A DNA stretch of 64,000 nt. It comes from Jiella pelagia (GTDB lineage: Bacteria > Pseudomonadota > Alphaproteobacteria > Rhizobiales > Rhizobiaceae). Positions within the stretch are counted from its first letter, which is position 1; each line of letters begins with the position of its first letter. Below are positions 61,140 through 64,000 of this stretch, piece after piece. The position numbers and the translations under genes are program-made. The DNA lies in assembly GCF_026898155.1 (NCBI RefSeq), contig NZ_CP114029.1, positions 2,212,001-2,276,000 on the forward strand, read 5' to 3'. The notes below the pieces were generated by a model. That model made no database searches, was not told the origin of the DNA, and saw only the letters and a list, made by a program, of their open reading frames with translations.

Positions 61140-62408
61140 ATGTCGATGGAAAGCACCCTCACAGCCGAAACCGACGCGCTCGGGCCGCAGGATCGCCAGC
61201 AGATCGACAAGGTCCGCCCGATCCCGCGGATCTCGGTCCAGGCCTTTTGCGAAACCGAGGCGGTCGCCAAGCCGATCGAACGGGTCGGCTCGGACAGGCG
61301 CATGTCGAAGGCCCATCTGAAGGTCCAGATGGGTGGAATCAGGGCGGCGAGCGAGCATTTCCAGTCGGCGCCGACGCCCAATCTGGTGATCCTGGAATCG
61401 AAGCTTCCGCCTGTCGATCTCCTCACCGAGCTCGAGCTCCTGGCCGATGTCTGCGATCCCGGCTCGAAGGTCGTGATCATCGGCCACTACAACGACGTGC
61501 CGCTCTACCGCGACCTGATCCATCGGGGGATCTCCGAGTATCTCGTCGCCCCGGTCTCGGTCGGCGACGTGATGACGGTGATCGGCGAACTCTTCGTCGC
61601 CGAAGGCGCCGAGCCGCTCGGTCGCTCGATCGCCTTCGTCGGCGCCAAGGGCGGCGTCGGCTCCTCGACCATCGCCCACAACGTTGCCTGGTCGATCTCG
61701 AAATTGTTCTCGACCGACGTCGTGCTCGCCGATCTCGACCTCGCCTTCGGCACCGCCAACATCAACTTCGATCAGGATCCGGCGCAAGGCATCGCCGAGG
61801 CACTGCAATCGGCCGAGCGGATCGACGACGTCTATCTCGACCGCCTGCTCGCCCAATGCGCCGAACATCTGTCGCTGCTCGCCGCTCCCTCCGTGCTCGA
61901 CCGCACATACGACTTCGAGGGCGACGCCTTCAACGCCCTCATCGAGACGGCACAGCGTGGCGCGCCGGCCGTGCTTCTCGACGTTCCGCACCTGTGGAAC
62001 GAATGGACGCGCACCGTCCTGGCGCGGGCCGACCAGGTGGTGATCACGGCGGTGCCGGATCTCGCCAATCTGCGCAACGCCAAGAATCTCGTCGACACGC
62101 TGACCAAGATGCGGCCGAACGACACCCCGCCCTTCCTGCTCCTCAACCAGCTGGCGATGCCCAAGCGGCCGGAAATTTCCGCCGCCGAGTTCGCCGAGCC
62201 GCTCGGCCTCGAACCGCTCGGCGAGATCCAGTTCGACCCAGCCATCTTCGGCAATGCCGCCAATAGCGGCCGGATGATCGCCGAGACCGACGCCAAACAC
62301 GCTTCGGTCGCGGTCTTCAACCACGTCGCCCACGCCCTGACCGGGCGGGGCGAGGCGAAGAGGGCCAAGAAGCCGAGCCTGTTGGGCCGGTTGCGTAAGA
62401 AACCGTAA
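61140..62408 (+). CDS. cpaE: Tad ATPase-like protein CpaE (TadZ)
   Basis: A MinD/ParA-like protein that places the tad machinery at a cell pole. Receiver-like N-terminal part (HLKVQMGGIRAASEHFQS, VVIIGHYNDVPLYRDLI), then the deviant Walker A AKGGVGSSTIAHNVAW and ADLDLAFGTANINFD. 422 residues from ATG 61140 (ATG 61146 is also possible). Two intact GAGCTC hexamers sit in tandem at 61428-61439. Confidence 0.93.
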   Translation: MSMESTLTAETDALGPQDRQQIDKVRPIPRISVQAFCETEAVAKPIERVGSDRRMSKAHLKVQMGGIRAASEHFQSAPTPNLVILESKLPPVDLLTELELLADVCDPGSKVVIIGHYNDVPLYRDLIHRGISEYLVAPVSVGDVMTVIGELFVAEGAEPLGRSIAFVGAKGGVGSSTIAHNVAWSISKLFSTDVVLADLDLAFGTANINFDQDPAQGIAEALQSAERIDDVYLDRLLAQCAEHLSLLAAPSVLDRTYDFEGDAFNALIETAQRGAPAVLLDVPHLWNEWTRTVLARADQVVITAVPDLANLRNAKNLVDTLTKMRPNDTPPFLLLNQLAMPKRPEISAAEFAEPLGLEPLGEIQFDPAIFGNAANSGRMIAETDAKHASVAVFNHVAHALTGRGEAKRAKKPSLLGRLRKKP

Positions 62409-62428
62409 GGCGCCCAGGAGCCTCGCAT

Positions 62429-63893
62429 ATGTTTGGCAAGCGCGGAAACGAAAAGGCGCTCCCCCGCAACGTCGCGACGATGCCGCGGCCGGCCCCGGCC
62501 CCGTCCGGGTCGCAGCCCGTGGCGCCCGCCCCGGCACCGCGGCAGGCGCCGCCGGCGTCCGCGCCCGCGCCGGCACAGCGCGGCGCCGGCGAACGGACGC
62601 CGGAATACTACGACCGCAAGAGCCAGGTCTTCGCGGCGCTGATCGACACGATCGACCTGTCGCAGCTCGCCGGCATGGAGCAGGATGCCGCCCGCGAGGA
62701 AATCCGCGACATCGTCAACGACATCATCGCGATCAAGAACTTCGCCATGTCGATCGCCGAGCAGGAGGAACTGCTCTCCGACATCTGCAACGATGTTCTC
62801 GGCTACGGCCCGCTCGAGCCGCTGCTCGCCCGCGACGACATCGCCGACATCATGGTCAACGGCATGCAGCAGACCTTCATCGAGGTCGCCGGCAAGGTGC
62901 AGGAGACCTCGATCCGCTTCCGCGACAACCAGCAGCTCCTCAACATCTGCCAGCGCATCGTCAGCCAGGTCGGCCGGCGCGTCGACGAGACCTCGCCGAT
63001 CTGCGACGCGCGCCTGCCGGACGGTTCGCGCGTCAACGTCATCGCCCCGCCGCTCGCCATCGACGGCGCGGCGCTGACGATCAGAAAGTTCAAGAAGGAC
63101 AAGCTGACTCTCGACCAGCTCGTCCAATACGGCTCGATCACGCCGGCCGGCGCCGAGATCCTGCAGATCATCGGCCGTGTCAGATGCAACATCGTCATCT
63201 CCGGCGGCACCGGCTCCGGCAAGACCACCCTTCTCAATTGCCTGACCCGCTACATCGATTCCGATGAGCGCATCATCACCTGCGAAGACTCGGCCGAGCT
63301 GCAGCTGCAGCAGCCGCATGTCGTCAGGCTTGAAACCCGCCCGCCCAACATCGAGGGCGAGGGCGAGATCACCATGCGCGACCTCGTCAAGAACTGCCTG
63401 CGCATGCGCCCCGAGCGGATCATCGTCGGCGAGGTGCGCGGACCGGAGGTGTTCGATCTCCTCCAGGCGATGAACACCGGCCATGACGGCTCGATGGGCA
63501 CGATCCACTCCAACTCGCCGCGTGAGTGCCTGAACCGCATGGAATCGATGATCGCCATGGGCGGCTTCTCGCTGCCCTCGCGCACGGTGAAGGAGATCAT
63601 CACCGGCTCGGTCGACGTCATCGTCCAGGCCGCGCGCCTGCGCGACGGCTCGCGCCGCATCACCCACATCACCGAGGTGATCGGCATGGAGGGCGACGTC
63701 ATCACCACACAGGACCTCTTCGTCTACGAGATCCTCGGCGAGGACGCGAGCGGCAAGCTGATCGGCCGGCATCGCTCGACCGGCATCGGCCGGCCGGCCT
63801 TCTGGGACCGGGCGCGCTACTTCAACGAGGAGCAGCGGCTCGCCCGGGCGCTCGACGCGAGCCTCCACCGACAACGCGGATGCGGGCAACTGA
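62429..63893 (+). CDS. cpaF: Type II/IV secretion ATPase CpaF (TadA), one-base error near the end
   Basis: The hexameric motor that powers pilus assembly, about 487 residues. After a Pro/Ala-rich N-terminus come the ATPase blocks: [32 protein letters not shown] (Walker A), [16 protein letters not shown] (Walker B and His box) and [12 protein letters not shown]. The frame breaks at GAGCCTC 63859-63865; GAGCTC gives [12 protein letters not shown] and a stop at 63891-63893, 4 bases before tadB. Uncorrected, the frame would run out of the window. Confidence 0.93.
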
Positions 63894-63896
63894 GCC

Positions 63897-64000
63897 ATGG
63901 ACACCGGCACGCTCATCCTCTTCGTCCTCCTGTCCACCGTCGCGGCAGGTGGCCTGACCTTCGCCATCGTGCAGCCGACGCTCGCCCGCGAGAAGAAGAT
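63897..64000 (+). CDS. tadB: Tad inner-membrane platform protein TadB, 5' part
   Basis: Starts at ATG 63897, 3 bases after the corrected cpaF stop, and runs off the window. The 34 visible residues are a short start, a hydrophobic helix (LILFVLLSTVAAGGLTFAIV) and a charged QPTLAREKK turn, as at the N-terminus of TadB. Identity rests mostly on gene order. Confidence 0.75.
   Translation, partial: MDTGTLILFVLLSTVAAGGLTFAIVQPTLAREKK

Overview
The window is a GC-rich chromosomal segment of an alphaproteobacterium, most likely of the order Hyphomicrobiales (Rhizobiales). The evidence is gene order as well as protein sequence. leuS-lptE-holA beside yggS, the cluster secA / PpiC-type isomerase / argJ / GNAT / mutT, the cluster methyltransferase / comF / grxC / nitrilase-like / DUF1178, rbfA-truB, an SDHAF4-type protein, DUF1127, cpaBCDEF and a rhizobial-type palindromic intergenic repeat all point there. 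I cannot name the genus from sequence alone.

Layout. 1-14.4 kb: sugar/aldolase-type enzymes, holA-lptE-leuS, yggS, a TonB-dependent siderophore receptor with a divergent AraC regulator, an AI-2E-type permease and a periplasmic purine nucleoside permease. 14.4-19.7 kb: a mobile island with two nearly identical IS110-type elements in the same orientation. The first is split by an IS256-family element, and between them lies an AT-rich stretch with one membrane-protein gene. 20-27.6 kb: acs, a metallo-beta-lactamase-fold hydrolase, a very small ORF with a perfect anti-Shine-Dalgarno complement, a PRC-barrel protein and a PepSY membrane protein. 28-32.7 kb: a large autotransporter whose N-terminal domain is a beta-lactamase-type serine hydrolase, followed by gene remnants. 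32.7-41.3 kb: cfa, small proteins, ybaK, rho, gluconate uptake and kinase. 41.6-57 kb: housekeeping blocks (secA to truB), plus a Flp pilin, CorA and an esterase. 57.2-64 kb: a P-II gene with a sigma-54-like promoter, then the tad/cpa pilus export operon cpaB-C-D-E-F-tadB, which runs off the end.

The most striking property is not a gene. Thirteen genes, many of them essential (secA four times, leuS, argJ), carry single-base frameshifts. At 18 positions the break lies in GAG-N-CTC, and deleting the middle base to give GAGCTC restores the conserved protein (typically Glu-Leu). A 19th site looks like a one-base loss from the same hexamer. This is best read as a site-specific sequencing or base-calling error at a modified GAGCTC palindrome, not as real gene death. 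It implies a GAGCTC-specific DNA modification in this organism. Coordinates below treat these genes as intact and record each break.

Functional links: the receptor and AraC regulator form an iron-uptake pair; gntP-gntK take up and phosphorylate gluconate; cpaB-F and tadB build the Flp pilus machine, and the pilin-type gene at 48.6 kb may supply a subunit. holA-lptE-leuS and rho normally flank the parAB/origin region in this order, and a parS-like palindrome lies between them here, so this may be a rearranged origin-proximal segment.
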